Shown here in pieces: positions 1 through 6,593 of a stretch of 12,067 nucleotides of DNA. Source of the stretch: Methanomassiliicoccaceae archaeon (lineage in GTDB: Archaea > Thermoplasmatota > Thermoplasmata > Methanomassiliicoccales > Methanomethylophilaceae). Position 1 is the first letter of the stretch. Each line of letters opens with the position of its first letter. Made by a program: the position numbers and the translations under genes. The stretch spans positions 1 to 12,067 of the forward strand of contig WQZJ01000027.1 in NCBI GenBank assembly GCA_009780795.1, in the 5' to 3' direction. A model generated the notes under the pieces. That model made no database searches, was not told where the DNA came from, and worked only from the letters and a program-made list of their open reading frames with translations.

Positions 1-438
1 GACGTGATGATGCCGAACATCACGGAAGCGGTCCTGATGCTCAATGAAGAATATACGGAAGGGCCGTACACCGCTGAATACATCGAGGGGCTGCTCAAGA
101 GGCTCGGAGGCATCGGTGCAGGTAAGGTGATACTCACCGGCGTGTATCTGAATGAGAACGAACTCGGCGCCGCATCCTACGACGTCGCAACGGATAAGAT
201 GCTCTATTCATTCGCGGAACGCATACCGGGATACTATCACGGCACAGGGGATGTGTTCGGTTCGGCGGTGGTGGCATCGCTCATGAACGGTCTCTCACTC
301 GAGAGAGCGACCGCGGTCGCCGTGAGGTTCACCGCTGAGAGCATTAAAAGAACATATCTGTCGGAGACAGATATCAGATTCGGCGTGAACTCCGAGGCGG
401 GCCTCGGTGACCTGATGAAGTATATACGGAACGAGTGA
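1..438 (+). CDS. Pyridoxal/pyridoxamine kinase family protein, C-terminal part (5' end outside window)
   Basis: The frame is already open at base 1 and closes with TGA at 436-438, so this is the last 145 codons or so of a longer gene. The internal ATG codons at 7 and 10 are unlikely to be the true start. The segment begins with the PNxTEA motif typical of PdxK/PdxY-type ribokinase-superfamily enzymes. Further on it has the nucleotide-binding and catalytic GTGD motif (241-252, Asp at 250-252), followed by VFGSAVVASLMNG, the usual anion-hole helix. By family knowledge the enzyme phosphorylates pyridoxal, pyridoxamine or pyridoxine with ATP in the cytoplasm, in B6 salvage. A related hydroxymethylpyrimidine kinase cannot be excluded from this fragment, though HGTGDVF fits the pyridoxal kinases best. 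Its stop abuts the stop of the convergent gene at 439 with no spacer. Confidence 0.8.
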   Translation, partial: DVMMPNITEAVLMLNEEYTEGPYTAEYIEGLLKRLGGIGAGKVILTGVYLNENELGAASYDVATDKMLYSFAERIPGYYHGTGDVFGSAVVASLMNGLSLERATAVAVRFTAESIKRTYLSETDIRFGVNSEAGLGDLMKYIRNE

Positions 439-732
439 TCACACAGCGCCCTTACGGCGTGCCAGTTCGTTCACCAGTACCACTCTGACCTCAGCGGCCG
501 CGGCCTTGATCTCATGGTCGTGCTTCCCCCTGAGGATCGTGGAACAGAGATGTTTCTTCGACGAGTAGTTGGAACTGATGTACATTATCGCCATCTCGCG
601 GCCGTAGTCCTCCATTATCATGTCCAATTCCACCAGCAACACTCTCACTTTCTCAGTGGGCATCTCCGGAAGCAGAACGTCCGGATCAAGAACGAACTCC
701 ATTAGATTATCGCATCTGCTCTTGTTCTCCAT
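439..732 (-). CDS. Small protein of unknown function, 97 aa
   Basis: I do not recognise this protein. It is 97 residues, charged and apparently mostly helical, with no membrane segment or signal peptide. The N-terminal half is acidic (a VLLPEMPTEKVRVLL stretch). The C-terminal half is basic and helical, ending ELARRKGAV, with a KHDHEIKAAAAEV segment before it. There are three cysteines (about residues 7, 61 and 62 or close by) but no CxxC motif. I chose the ATG at 732 because a TATA-like element on the minus strand (751-760) lies about 25 bp upstream, matching the leaderless pattern of neighbouring genes. An in-frame ATG at 747 is an alternative, and the frame stays open to 930, but that extension runs through the promoter and start of the helicase gene. 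It converges with the kinase gene and diverges from the helicase gene. Confidence 0.55.
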   Translation of the reverse strand: MENKSRCDNLMEFVLDPDVLLPEMPTEKVRVLLVELDMIMEDYGREMAIMYISSNYSSKKHLCSTILRGKHDHEIKAAAAEVRVVLVNELARRKGAV

Positions 733-750
733 GACCGGGCGATGCATCGT

Positions 751-760
751 TAGTAAATTA
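751..760 (-). promoter_or_regulatory. TATA-like box for the 439-732 gene
   Basis: The minus strand reads TAATTTACTA here, centred about 25 bp upstream of the ATG at 732. It shares a spacer of about 105 bp with the divergent helicase promoter. Confidence 0.4.
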
Positions 761-808
761 ACATTTGTGCCGTTCCGTGAGTCAGCAGGCAGCGTCAGCA
801 GGCAATCG

Positions 809-816
809 TTATATCC
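809..816 (+). promoter_or_regulatory. TATA box of the helicase gene
   Basis: TTATATCC is centred about 26 bp upstream of the ATG at 838. That spacing predicts transcription starting at or very near the start codon (leaderless mRNA) and favours 838 over the in-frame TTG at 826 and ATG at 832. Confidence 0.5.
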
Positions 817-837
817 TTCCTTTGGTTGGGCATGGGC

Positions 838-2904
838 ATGCCGTCGCTCTTCTGCATGCGCTGCAAAAGTCTCACGCCTCCGGGATCGGAGAGATGCAGG
901 GTATGCGGCGCACCCGTGGGCGAGGTGCACGGGAAGCAGTATTGTATCTCAGACACAGGATTCAACGCATCTTCCGACGGTAATAAGGTCATAATCTCGA
1001 AGGACAAGGCACCGGCACCATATTTTCCGTACGAACCGCGCGAATCACAGATGGACATCGTCAGAGATATAACCACAACGTTAGCACGATCGGACCACAT
1101 AGTGATGGAATCGGGCACTGGTACCGGGAAGACGATATGCGCGTTGGCAGGCTCTCTGCACCACGCCAAGATGAACAATAAGAAGGTGATTTACCTCACG
1201 CGAACGATATCCCAGAGCGATCAGGTGATGCGTGAACTGAAGGCGATATCCTCCATACGGCCGGTATCGGGGATGACGCTCGCCGGAAGGAAGAGATCGT
1301 GCCCGCTTCTGAGAACATTGTCAGGTTACGAGGATATGATGCCGCACGTGCTCGCCAACCTCTGCGAGGAGAGGAAAGCAAAGACGATAAGAGGTGACGC
1401 AGGTGGATGCAAGCATTACGAACGCGTGAAGATGTTCGTACAGAGGATCGAATCCTTCTGTAAGGGATCGTTCCCAACATCCGATGAGCTGGATGCGTTC
1501 TGCGAATCGTCCGGCGTATGTCCGTACGAGGCGAGAAAAGCACTCATACAGACGATGGACGTGATCGTCGCGCCTTATGTGCACATACTGTCGGAGGACA
1601 TCAGGTCGAATCTCCTCGCCCATATGAGATGTGAGGACGAGGATATCTTGCTGATAGTGGACGAGGCGCACAATCTCATACCGGCTGCAAGGGAACAGGG
1701 AAGCTTCTCGATAAGGATGAAAGGACTGGACGCGGCGATGGAGGAGATAACGGCGATGAAGGATCCCGTTCTGTTCAAAGGCCTGAGAGCGGGCGAATTC
1801 GTCGGTTTCCTGAGAGCTGTGATCAAGAACGCCGCCAACGAAAAGATAACGTTAGGGGCGCATGAGGCATTGATAGAACATGACCGCATAGAGTCACGGC
1901 TGATGAAAAAATATTCGATGAGCTCGAAAGATCTCGCGGCAACGATAGACGGGATGATAAGCGTCGGCGAGACGAGGACGGAATATCTCTTGGAACAGGG
2001 GATACACAAACTGTCCGAACTGTTCGCCCTCGGTGTGGCGTTGAAGGATTGGGTATCATCTGCGGAAGGAGAGTACATCAAGACGGTGACCGCTGAGAAG
2101 GACGGTGAGGCGCTGCATGCATCGTGCATAGACCCTTCGGACATAACGATGTTCATCCGATCGCTGAAAGGTGCCGTCCATATGTCAGGAACGTTACAGC
2201 CGTTGGATCAATATGCGAGGACGATGGGACTTCCGCTGTCAGCGGTCAAAAGGACATATCCGACGCCGTTCCCTCCCGAGAATCGATCAGTGATATATGT
2301 GAACGATGTGACCACAAAATACGAGGACCTGAAACGGCAGGGGATGACCGAACGCATCGCCAAACACATAACGAAGCTGTGCGATGCGGTGCCGAAGAAC
2401 ACGCTCGTGTTCTTTCCGTCCTATGGTCTGATGTCAAAGATGAGGCCGATGATCGAATCGGAAATGGAGAAGAACATGTACTGGGAGGAATCGGGGCAGC
2501 AGAAGAGGACGATGAACTCGCTGGACCGGTTCAGAAGGGACAGGAACGGCGTCTTCTTCACGGTCATGGGCGGGTCGATAGCGGAGGGCATAGATTTTCC
2601 CGGCGATGAGTTATCGTTCGCAATAATAGTGGGCATCCCATACCCGCCGCCGACGCTCGAGTCGAAGGCTATGTCGGACATGTTCGACAAGAGATACGGC
2701 GCAGGGACAGGATGGATGTACGTTAGTGAAGTTCCGGCCCTCAGGAAGATGAAGCAGGCCATAGGTCGTCTGATAAGGACGGACACCGACCGCGGGATGG
2801 CCGTGATACTCGATTCCAGGGCGTCAAGATACTCGGCGCAGCTTGAAGCGAGACCCAGTGCCGATCCGGTAGAGGATGCGGTCAAGTTCTTCAGAGGACG
2901 ATGA
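838..2904 (+). CDS. XPD/Rad3-family Fe-S ATP-dependent DNA helicase with N-terminal zinc ribbon
   Basis: The protein is 688 residues from the ATG at 838. It opens with a zinc ribbon of two CxxC pairs (C6/C9 and C20/C23), then a superfamily 2 helicase core. Visible motifs are Walker A GTGTGKT (93-99), the DEAH box (275-278), motif III HMSGTL (about 448-453), motif V GSIAEGIDFPG (about 579-589) and motif VI QAIGRLIR (about 640-647). Four cysteines between Walker A and DEAH (C155, C176, C191, C228) are spaced as expected for the 4Fe-4S domain of XPD. Known XPD proteins unwind DNA 5' to 3' and act in repair. The role here is inferred from family. The extra zinc ribbon is not part of the minimal archaeal XPD. 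DinG-type helicases are relatives, but motif layout and cysteines favour XPD. The stop overlaps the next gene's promoter. Confidence 0.92.
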   Translation: MPSLFCMRCKSLTPPGSERCRVCGAPVGEVHGKQYCISDTGFNASSDGNKVIISKDKAPAPYFPYEPRESQMDIVRDITTTLARSDHIVMESGTGTGKTICALAGSLHHAKMNNKKVIYLTRTISQSDQVMRELKAISSIRPVSGMTLAGRKRSCPLLRTLSGYEDMMPHVLANLCEERKAKTIRGDAGGCKHYERVKMFVQRIESFCKGSFPTSDELDAFCESSGVCPYEARKALIQTMDVIVAPYVHILSEDIRSNLLAHMRCEDEDILLIVDEAHNLIPAAREQGSFSIRMKGLDAAMEEITAMKDPVLFKGLRAGEFVGFLRAVIKNAANEKITLGAHEALIEHDRIESRLMKKYSMSSKDLAATIDGMISVGETRTEYLLEQGIHKLSELFALGVALKDWVSSAEGEYIKTVTAEKDGEALHASCIDPSDITMFIRSLKGAVHMSGTLQPLDQYARTMGLPLSAVKRTYPTPFPPENRSVIYVNDVTTKYEDLKRQGMTERIAKHITKLCDAVPKNTLVFFPSYGLMSKMRPMIESEMEKNMYWEESGQQKRTMNSLDRFRRDRNGVFFTVMGGSIAEGIDFPGDELSFAIIVGIPYPPPTLESKAMSDMFDKRYGAGTGWMYVSEVPALRKMKQAIGRLIRTDTDRGMAVILDSRASRYSAQLEARPSADPVEDAVKFFRGR

Positions 2905-2911
2905 TTTAATA
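2905..2911 (+). promoter_or_regulatory. TATA box of the BASS-type transporter gene
   Basis: TTTAATA begins right after the helicase stop codon (2902-2904) and is centred 26 bp before the ATG at 2934. This predicts a leaderless transcript independent of the helicase mRNA. Confidence 0.5.
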
Positions 2912-2933
2912 GCACGTTCACGGATGTGGTTGC

Positions 2934-3857
2934 ATGTCATTGATGAAGGTGGTCACGGACGTGAGGTGGTACATACTTCTCGGCCTCGTGGCTGCGCTCA
3001 TCATCGGTGACACCGGGCACGCACCGATGATCGCAATGGTCACGTTAATGATAATGATGTGCGTGTCGCTGCACGGACTGTCTTTCAGTAAGGCGGACAT
3101 CGTTGAGAACAAAAAGGCAGTGCTGGCAGGCGTCCTTGTATGTTATCTCGTTGCAGGCGGAGTGACCCTTCTGGTGGGTTCGTTCTACGATCATGACCTC
3201 TGGCTGGGATGGGTGATGATCGCCGCCGTTCCCTGTGCGATATCCGTTACATCCGGAACGCTCATACTGAAGGGCAACACGAAACTTGCGATGATCACCG
3301 TGACGATGGTGTATCTCGTTGCAATAGCTGCGACCCCTCTGATAACCAAGATATTCATAGGCGAGGCGGTGAGCCCGACGGAGGTGTTGAAGTATGTTGC
3401 ATTGTTCATCCTGATCCCGTTCATCGTCTCCGTGCCGCTGAAGAAGGTGAAGATACCGGTCAATGTGAAGGCGGTGTCGATAAACATCATGTTCTTCATT
3501 CTGATGCTGATAACATTCGGAGCGAACAAGGACTTCATTTTATCGGAACCGATGACGGTCCTGTGGGTGGCGGCCGGCTGTCTTGTCAGGATAGTAGCGG
3601 TCGCGGTGGGCATTGAGATAATACTCAGGAAGATAGGCATGGCAAGGGACTCCAGGGTCCTGATGATGCTTCTCTCCATATGGAAGAACAGCGCACTGGC
3701 GATGTCGATGACGATGGTGCTGATATCAACGAGCGTATCAGTACTGCCGTCCGCTCTGTCGTTACCGCTGGAGATGATGTGGTTCATGATCATGATATGG
3801 TACTTCCAGAAGAGGTGCCCTCCCGAGATCACGAGGCCGGAGGGCAATACAGCTTAA
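2934..3857 (+). CDS. BASS/SBF-family (bile acid:sodium symporter-like) membrane transporter with altered ion-site residues
   Basis: This is a 307-residue integral membrane protein with about nine or ten hydrophobic segments from residue 12 to 291 and no separate signal peptide. The segment from P100 to N115 (ending LILKGN) matches the TM4 crossover of SBF transporters, and WKNSALAM (250-257) matches their TM9 crossover. By family these proteins move organic anions in symport with sodium. However, the residues that normally bind sodium are replaced. In TM9 the conserved Glu and Gln five and one residues before the Asn are Leu247 and Lys251, and in TM4 the Ser-Asn pair is V105-T106. The substrate cannot be told from sequence, and coupling may not use sodium. 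The start is supported by the TATA box at 2905. The gene is monocistronic, ending about 60 bp before the tRNA. Confidence 0.72.
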   Translation: MSLMKVVTDVRWYILLGLVAALIIGDTGHAPMIAMVTLMIMMCVSLHGLSFSKADIVENKKAVLAGVLVCYLVAGGVTLLVGSFYDHDLWLGWVMIAAVPCAISVTSGTLILKGNTKLAMITVTMVYLVAIAATPLITKIFIGEAVSPTEVLKYVALFILIPFIVSVPLKKVKIPVNVKAVSINIMFFILMLITFGANKDFILSEPMTVLWVAAGCLVRIVAVAVGIEIILRKIGMARDSRVLMMLLSIWKNSALAMSMTMVLISTSVSVLPSALSLPLEMMWFMIMIWYFQKRCPPEITRPEGNTA

Positions 3858-3885
3858 ATCGAAACACACATTCGAACGGTCGGGA

Positions 3886-3893
3886 TTAAATAT
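3886..3893 (+). promoter_or_regulatory. TATA box of the tRNA-Ser gene
   Basis: TTAAATAT is centred about 27 bp upstream of the first base of the tRNA (3917), the standard archaeal distance from TATA box to transcription start. Confidence 0.6.
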
Positions 3894-3916
3894 CGAGACG
3901 CATTCACAAACCCAAA

Positions 3917-4002
3917 GCGGAGATAGCTAAGCCTGGACCACGGCGCCGGTCTTGAAAACCGGTGACGGCAACGTCCCGGGGGTTCGAATCCCTCTCTCCG
4001 CG
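3917..4002 (+). tRNA. tRNA-Ser (anticodon UGA)
   Basis: A complete class II tRNA of 86 nt. The acceptor stem GCGGAGA (3917-3923) pairs perfectly with TCTCCGC (3995-4001), and the discriminator base is G4002, as expected for serine. The anticodon stem CCGGT (3946-3950) pairs with ACCGG (3958-3962) around the loop CTTGAAA, giving anticodon TGA at 3953-3955. A long variable arm lies between 3963 and 3977. The T arm GGGGG/CCCTC encloses TTCGAAT. CCA is not encoded and no intron is present, both normal for an archaeal tRNA-Ser. It has its own TATA box and is flanked by protein genes, not by other tRNAs. Confidence 0.97.
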
Positions 4003-4030
4003 CTCATTCTAATCAATGATCCCAACATCA

Positions 4031-4348
4031 TCACACTGAGCCATGGACTATCTTCCCTGTTGCCAATGCCTCAAAGGGCAGAGAATATTTGTTAGTGAGC
4101 TTCAGTTTGAATTCTTCCGGCGTGTATACGATTATGTCGATCGGGACCTTGGAACCTTTCAATGCCAATCTCGCTTTTGCGCTGCGGATAAGTCCGTTCT
4201 CATCGGATTCCTTGACAAGGATCAGATCAAGGTCACTGTCCTCATTCGCCGTTCTGTTGGCGACCGAACCGAAGACGATCATGAGTTCCGGGGCTAATTT
4301 CTCCTTTGCCATCTGGATAACCCTTTCTGCCTCATCATAGTCGAACAT
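4031..4348 (-). CDS. Minimal nucleotidyltransferase (MNT) domain protein, 105 aa
   Basis: This is a stand-alone nucleotidyltransferase fold of the NTP_transf_2/MNT type. GS at residues 27-28 followed by SDLD (38-41) supplies the nucleotide-binding loop and two metal-binding aspartates (D39, D41). D71 in PIDIIV is the likely third carboxylate, so the active site looks intact. I chose the ATG at 4348 because the minus-strand TATA box (4374-4383) lies about 30 bp upstream. The longer open frame to 4426 would start upstream of this promoter. MNT proteins often pair with a HEPN-domain protein in toxin-antitoxin modules, where they can AMPylate the partner, but no HEPN gene is next to this one. It lies tail-to-tail with the tRNA-Ser gene, 28 bp away. 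Confidence 0.8.
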   Translation of the reverse strand: MFDYDEAERVIQMAKEKLAPELMIVFGSVANRTANEDSDLDLILVKESDENGLIRSAKARLALKGSKVPIDIIVYTPEEFKLKLTNKYSLPFEALATGKIVHGSV

Positions 4349-4373
4349 ATTATCGCCATTCCTATGGTCAAGG

Positions 4374-4383
4374 ATATATAAAA
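4374..4383 (-). promoter_or_regulatory. TATA box of the MNT gene
   Basis: The minus strand reads TTTATATATC, centred about 27-31 bp upstream of the ATG at 4348. It supports that start and a leader of only a few nucleotides. Confidence 0.5.
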
Positions 4384-4424
4384 CGCTCATGCCGTCCGCA
4401 GTTCCATGAGCGAATAACAACATC

Positions 4425-4433
4425 ATAAAATAT
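4425..4433 (+). promoter_or_regulatory. TATA box of the ABM-like/redoxin operon
   Basis: ATAAAATAT is centred 28 bp upstream of the ATG at 4457. It predicts a leaderless bicistronic transcript covering 4457-5318. Confidence 0.5.
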
Positions 4434-4456
4434 TCTCACAACAATTCGATGGCATC

Positions 4457-4834
4457 ATGTTCTACGAGATATGCGTCTATGAGGCGAAGATCGACAGGCA
4501 GGATGAGATCGAGGCACTGATGAAAGAGGTCGCCGAATTCTATCTCGGAATGGACGGTGTAAGGGATGTTCGTTATATTAAACGGACACACAGGCAAAAG
4601 GATTTCAATTCTGTGAAAGAAGGCATCCCTCCGTCGGAACTGACAAGATACGTGGACAAAGTGACGTACGTACTGATATTGGAGGTCGAGGATGAGAACG
4701 CGCACGCAAATCTCGCAAAACCGGGTATCGAGAGATTCTACAAAAGATGGACACGCTGTCTGACGACGATGCCCAAGATAATATTAGGGACGGACATAAA
4801 CGATCTGCCGCCTCCCGCGGGGTCCGATGACTAA
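4457..4834 (+). CDS. Putative dimeric alpha/beta-barrel (ABM-like) protein, 125 aa
   Basis: A small soluble protein. The opening strand FYEICVYEAK, a helix rich in acidic residues (DEIEALMKEVAEFY), a central strand with basic residues (VRDVRYIKRTH) and the late strand VTYVLILEVED resemble the ferredoxin-like alpha/beta repeat of antibiotic-biosynthesis-monooxygenase and related barrels. The match is weak and rests on pattern only. There is no clear cofactor motif. One cysteine lies near each end (C6 and one near residue 100). Its 3' end overlaps the start of the redoxin gene by 8 bp, so the two are probably co-translated. ABM-like barrels include heme-degrading and quinone-oxidising enzymes, so a redox or stress role beside a redoxin is plausible but unproven. 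Confidence 0.6.
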   Translation: MFYEICVYEAKIDRQDEIEALMKEVAEFYLGMDGVRDVRYIKRTHRQKDFNSVKEGIPPSELTRYVDKVTYVLILEVEDENAHANLAKPGIERFYKRWTRCLTTMPKIILGTDINDLPPPAGSDD

Positions 4835-5318
4835 ACTGAACACCGGCGACAGGGTGCCGGATGTCACAGTATCGTCAGTCAACGGAGGTATATTCACACT
4901 TTCATCGGAAACTGCGAAACAGCCCGTTCTTCTGTATTTCTATCCTTCGAACTATGGTCTGATGTGCAGATACTACACAGTGAAGCTAAACGATTACTTC
5001 GAGGATCTCGAAAAACTAAAGGTAAGGATGTTCCACGTGAACCCCGCATCGATCGACGACCACAGGGAATGGATGGATCATGTCGATTCAAAGTACGATC
5101 ATATATCGGACGATGAACAAAGACTGAGCTGGATGTTCGGGATGATAATCAACGACTACAAGGAAGATGGAACGGACAGTATGACGAACAGAGGTTTCGC
5201 CCTTATCGACAAGGACATGGTCATACGTTACACATGGCGGACCAACATCCCGGTGAACGTCCCCGATCCGATGGAATTGATCACAGAGATAAAGAGATCG
5301 TTGAAGCAACGTCCGTGA
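4827..5318 (+). CDS. One-cysteine peroxiredoxin-like (AhpC/TSA fold) redoxin, copy 1
   Basis: A protein of 163 residues with a thioredoxin-fold redoxin domain. It begins with the GDxxPD signature (7-12), then strand LLYFYP (35-40), then the active-site loop with C47, and RGFALIDKDMVIRY near residues 125-140, typical of AhpC/TSA proteins. C47 is the only cysteine, so there is no resolving cysteine. The usual active-site Thr three residues before the peroxidatic Cys is Gly44, giving PxxxGxxC. That substitution is shared with the paralogue at 7804-8286, so it is conserved and not a random loss. By family such proteins reduce peroxides or act in thiol transfer, and the altered loop makes peroxidase activity uncertain. 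It is the second gene of an operon, overlapping the upstream gene by 8 bp. Confidence 0.82.
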   Translation: MTKLNTGDRVPDVTVSSVNGGIFTLSSETAKQPVLLYFYPSNYGLMCRYYTVKLNDYFEDLEKLKVRMFHVNPASIDDHREWMDHVDSKYDHISDDEQRLSWMFGMIINDYKEDGTDSMTNRGFALIDKDMVIRYTWRTNIPVNVPDPMELITEIKRSLKQRP

Positions 5319-5419
5319 TGCCGTCACACAGTCTTCGCGTCGGGACATCCCAGCTAAAATGAATGAAAAGACAAAGGGGAGGAGACAACCCGTCATCTTC
5401 ACATAACGAACGGATGAGG

Positions 5420-5431
5420 TTTTTATTTATA
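5420..5431. other. AT-rich tract downstream of redoxin copy 1
   Basis: A T-run then TATTTATA lies about 100 bp after the redoxin stop. On the plus strand it could be a T-rich archaeal terminator for the 4457-5318 operon. On the minus strand it reads as a TATA box (TATAAATA) with no recognisable gene behind it. I cannot decide between them. The rest of 5319-5528 shows no gene. Confidence 0.3.
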
Positions 5432-5528
5432 GCCCGAGTTTGACACTTAGGTCCAATATCGACCTTGCATCCGCTGAATAATGTCCCCGTGTGCGGACGG
5501 GTTCCGCGTTCTCAGTTACTGTTTTCCG

Positions 5529-6485
5529 TCATCCGAACAGGCTCAGAACGGCCTGTTCGGGTGCCTTCGGCACCGGTACAGGACGTTCTCCGCACCATAA
5601 TCGGCGGATTATCGTCGTGAAATTACTCCATATGCGCCTTTTTCCGTCACCTTTTCCGTCCGTGACCGTAAGTGCGAATGCGCTCAACTCCTCGGATATC
5701 GATCCTGCCGTCTTCGTCTTGAACTCGGGATACAGGAAACGCAGCATCGACATACAGAAAAGCGCGAGGAATGAGATGAGTATACGACCTCTGATCGCAT
5801 CTTTGGAGGTACATCTGGCCGGTCTCCAATCAATTCCGTGTTTCAGATCCCGAAAGGATGATTCAATCGTGTTACGTGACCGATATACCGATAACGTCTC
5901 CGAAGCTGTCAACGGTCTGTTCGGATCGTAATCGAACGATGTTGCGTAAATGTCCGTTATTTTCTGATAGAATTTTCGTTCCGAAATGCGTATCTCCCTT
6001 ATATCCTCCAATAAACGTTCAAAATAGCTCTGGGAGAATATTCCGTCGTTCTTCAGCCTCTCTTTGTCGAGAACGTATCCTTTTAATGCGAAATCCGCCA
6101 GCACGTCGGCCGCCCATGAACGGAAACGTATAGCTTTGTCAGAATTCACTTTGAATCCCAAGGCAATTATGGCCTGCAGGTTGTAATAACTCTGTTCATA
6201 CAGTTTACCGTCGACAGCAGGTGTTCGGAATTTCCGAACAACTGAATTTTCACACAATTCCCCATTTTTGAAAATGGTTGTCAAATGTTCGGACACGGTG
6301 CTTTTGGCAGCATCGTAAAGGGAACACAGCGATCTTTGCGTAAGCCAGACCGTTTCGTCGGCTAACAGAACATCCACGCCGTCCCCGCCGTTCTCCTTGG
6401 AGAAGATCAAGAAATCGCTCGTGCTGTTGCGTATCCGTATCCTCTTTTCATCATCGTTCATTGAGAATGCCTCTGTTTTTATCAT
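5529..6485 (-). CDS. Chimeric gene: RhuM-family N-terminus fused in frame to an IS4-superfamily transposase C-terminus
   Basis: The frame is continuous for 318 residues. Residues 24-188 carry RhuM (Virulence_RhuM) family hallmarks: ETVWLTQ (44-50) opening a helix-turn-helix, FKNGEL, YYNLQAIIALGFKVNS (about 100-115), FRSWA and FYQKITDIYATSFDYDP (172-188). The family normally continues for another hundred or more residues. Instead, from about residue 190 the protein becomes the end of an IS4-like transposase. LTASETLSVYR is followed by a perfect Y-x2-R-x3-E-x6-K signature (Y201, R204, E208, K215), then RILISFLALF. The two catalytic Asp residues of the transposase are absent, so it cannot transpose. 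The DNA-binding RhuM half may still fold. A TATA box supports the ATG at 6485, and a second Met at 6461 is possible. It could be a scar of an insertion plus deletion or a recruited fusion. RhuM biochemistry is poorly known. Confidence 0.82.
   Translation of the reverse strand: MIKTEAFSMNDDEKRIRIRNSTSDFLIFSKENGGDGVDVLLADETVWLTQRSLCSLYDAAKSTVSEHLTTIFKNGELCENSVVRKFRTPAVDGKLYEQSYYNLQAIIALGFKVNSDKAIRFRSWAADVLADFALKGYVLDKERLKNDGIFSQSYFERLLEDIREIRISERKFYQKITDIYATSFDYDPNRPLTASETLSVYRSRNTIESSFRDLKHGIDWRPARCTSKDAIRGRILISFLALFCMSMLRFLYPEFKTKTAGSISEELSAFALTVTDGKGDGKRRIWSNFTTIIRRLWCGERPVPVPKAPEQAVLSLFG
5533..5560. repeat. Perfect 10-bp stem-loop at the transposase end
   Basis: CCGAACAGGC (5533-5542) and GCCTGTTCGG (5551-5560) form a perfect 10-bp hairpin with an 8-nt loop. 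It lies inside the last codons of the chimera. It may be a subterminal element of the original IS or a barrier to read-through from either side. It shares its arm with the 10-bp inverted repeat that bounds the segment. Confidence 0.7.
5560..5574. repeat. Small adjoining hairpin
   Basis: GGTGCC-TTC-GGCACC forms a 6-bp stem with a 3-nt loop directly against the 5533-5560 stem-loop, so two hairpins stand back to back at the 3' end of the chimeric gene. Confidence 0.5.
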
Positions 6486-6510
6486 GTCTTCCGGTCGGAA
6501 ATTATGTGGA

Positions 6511-6518
6511 GATATACC
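6511..6518 (-). promoter_or_regulatory. TATA box of the RhuM-transposase chimera
   Basis: The minus strand reads GGTATATC, centred about 29 bp upstream of the ATG at 6485. The chimera may therefore still be transcribed from the original rhuM promoter. Confidence 0.45.
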
Positions 6519-6560
6519 ATCGTGTTTACGTACCGGTCACTATTTCTATGATGCACGATT

Positions 6561-6574
6561 AGGCTTATAAGCCT
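6561..6574. promoter_or_regulatory. 14-bp perfect palindrome with central TATA
   Basis: AGGCTTATAAGCCT is self-complementary and contains TTATAA. It could be a TATA box working in either direction, or an operator for a dimeric regulator. On the plus strand it would start transcription near 6594, just before the structured stretch at 6624-6697. Confidence 0.4.
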
Positions 6575-6593
6575 GCCCGGGGGGTGACCGAAT

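Larger units (their letters stand above)
5531..5926. repeat. 10-bp inverted repeat bounding the transposase-derived segment
   Basis: ATCCGAACAG at 5531-5540 is the exact reverse complement of CTGTTCGGAT at 5917-5926. The first copy overlaps the stop codon of the chimera and the second sits on the RhuM/transposase junction (codons for D-P-N). These could be short terminal inverted repeats of the inserted unit (about 396 bp) or microhomology used in the rearrangement. Bases outside the repeat do not match, and no target-site duplication is evident. Confidence 0.5.

Noticed and set aside
733..930. Upstream extension of the minus-strand gene to position 930.
   Set aside because: The extension is low-complexity and Arg/Ala-rich, runs antisense through the helicase start and zinc ribbon, and bypasses the likely promoter at 751-760.
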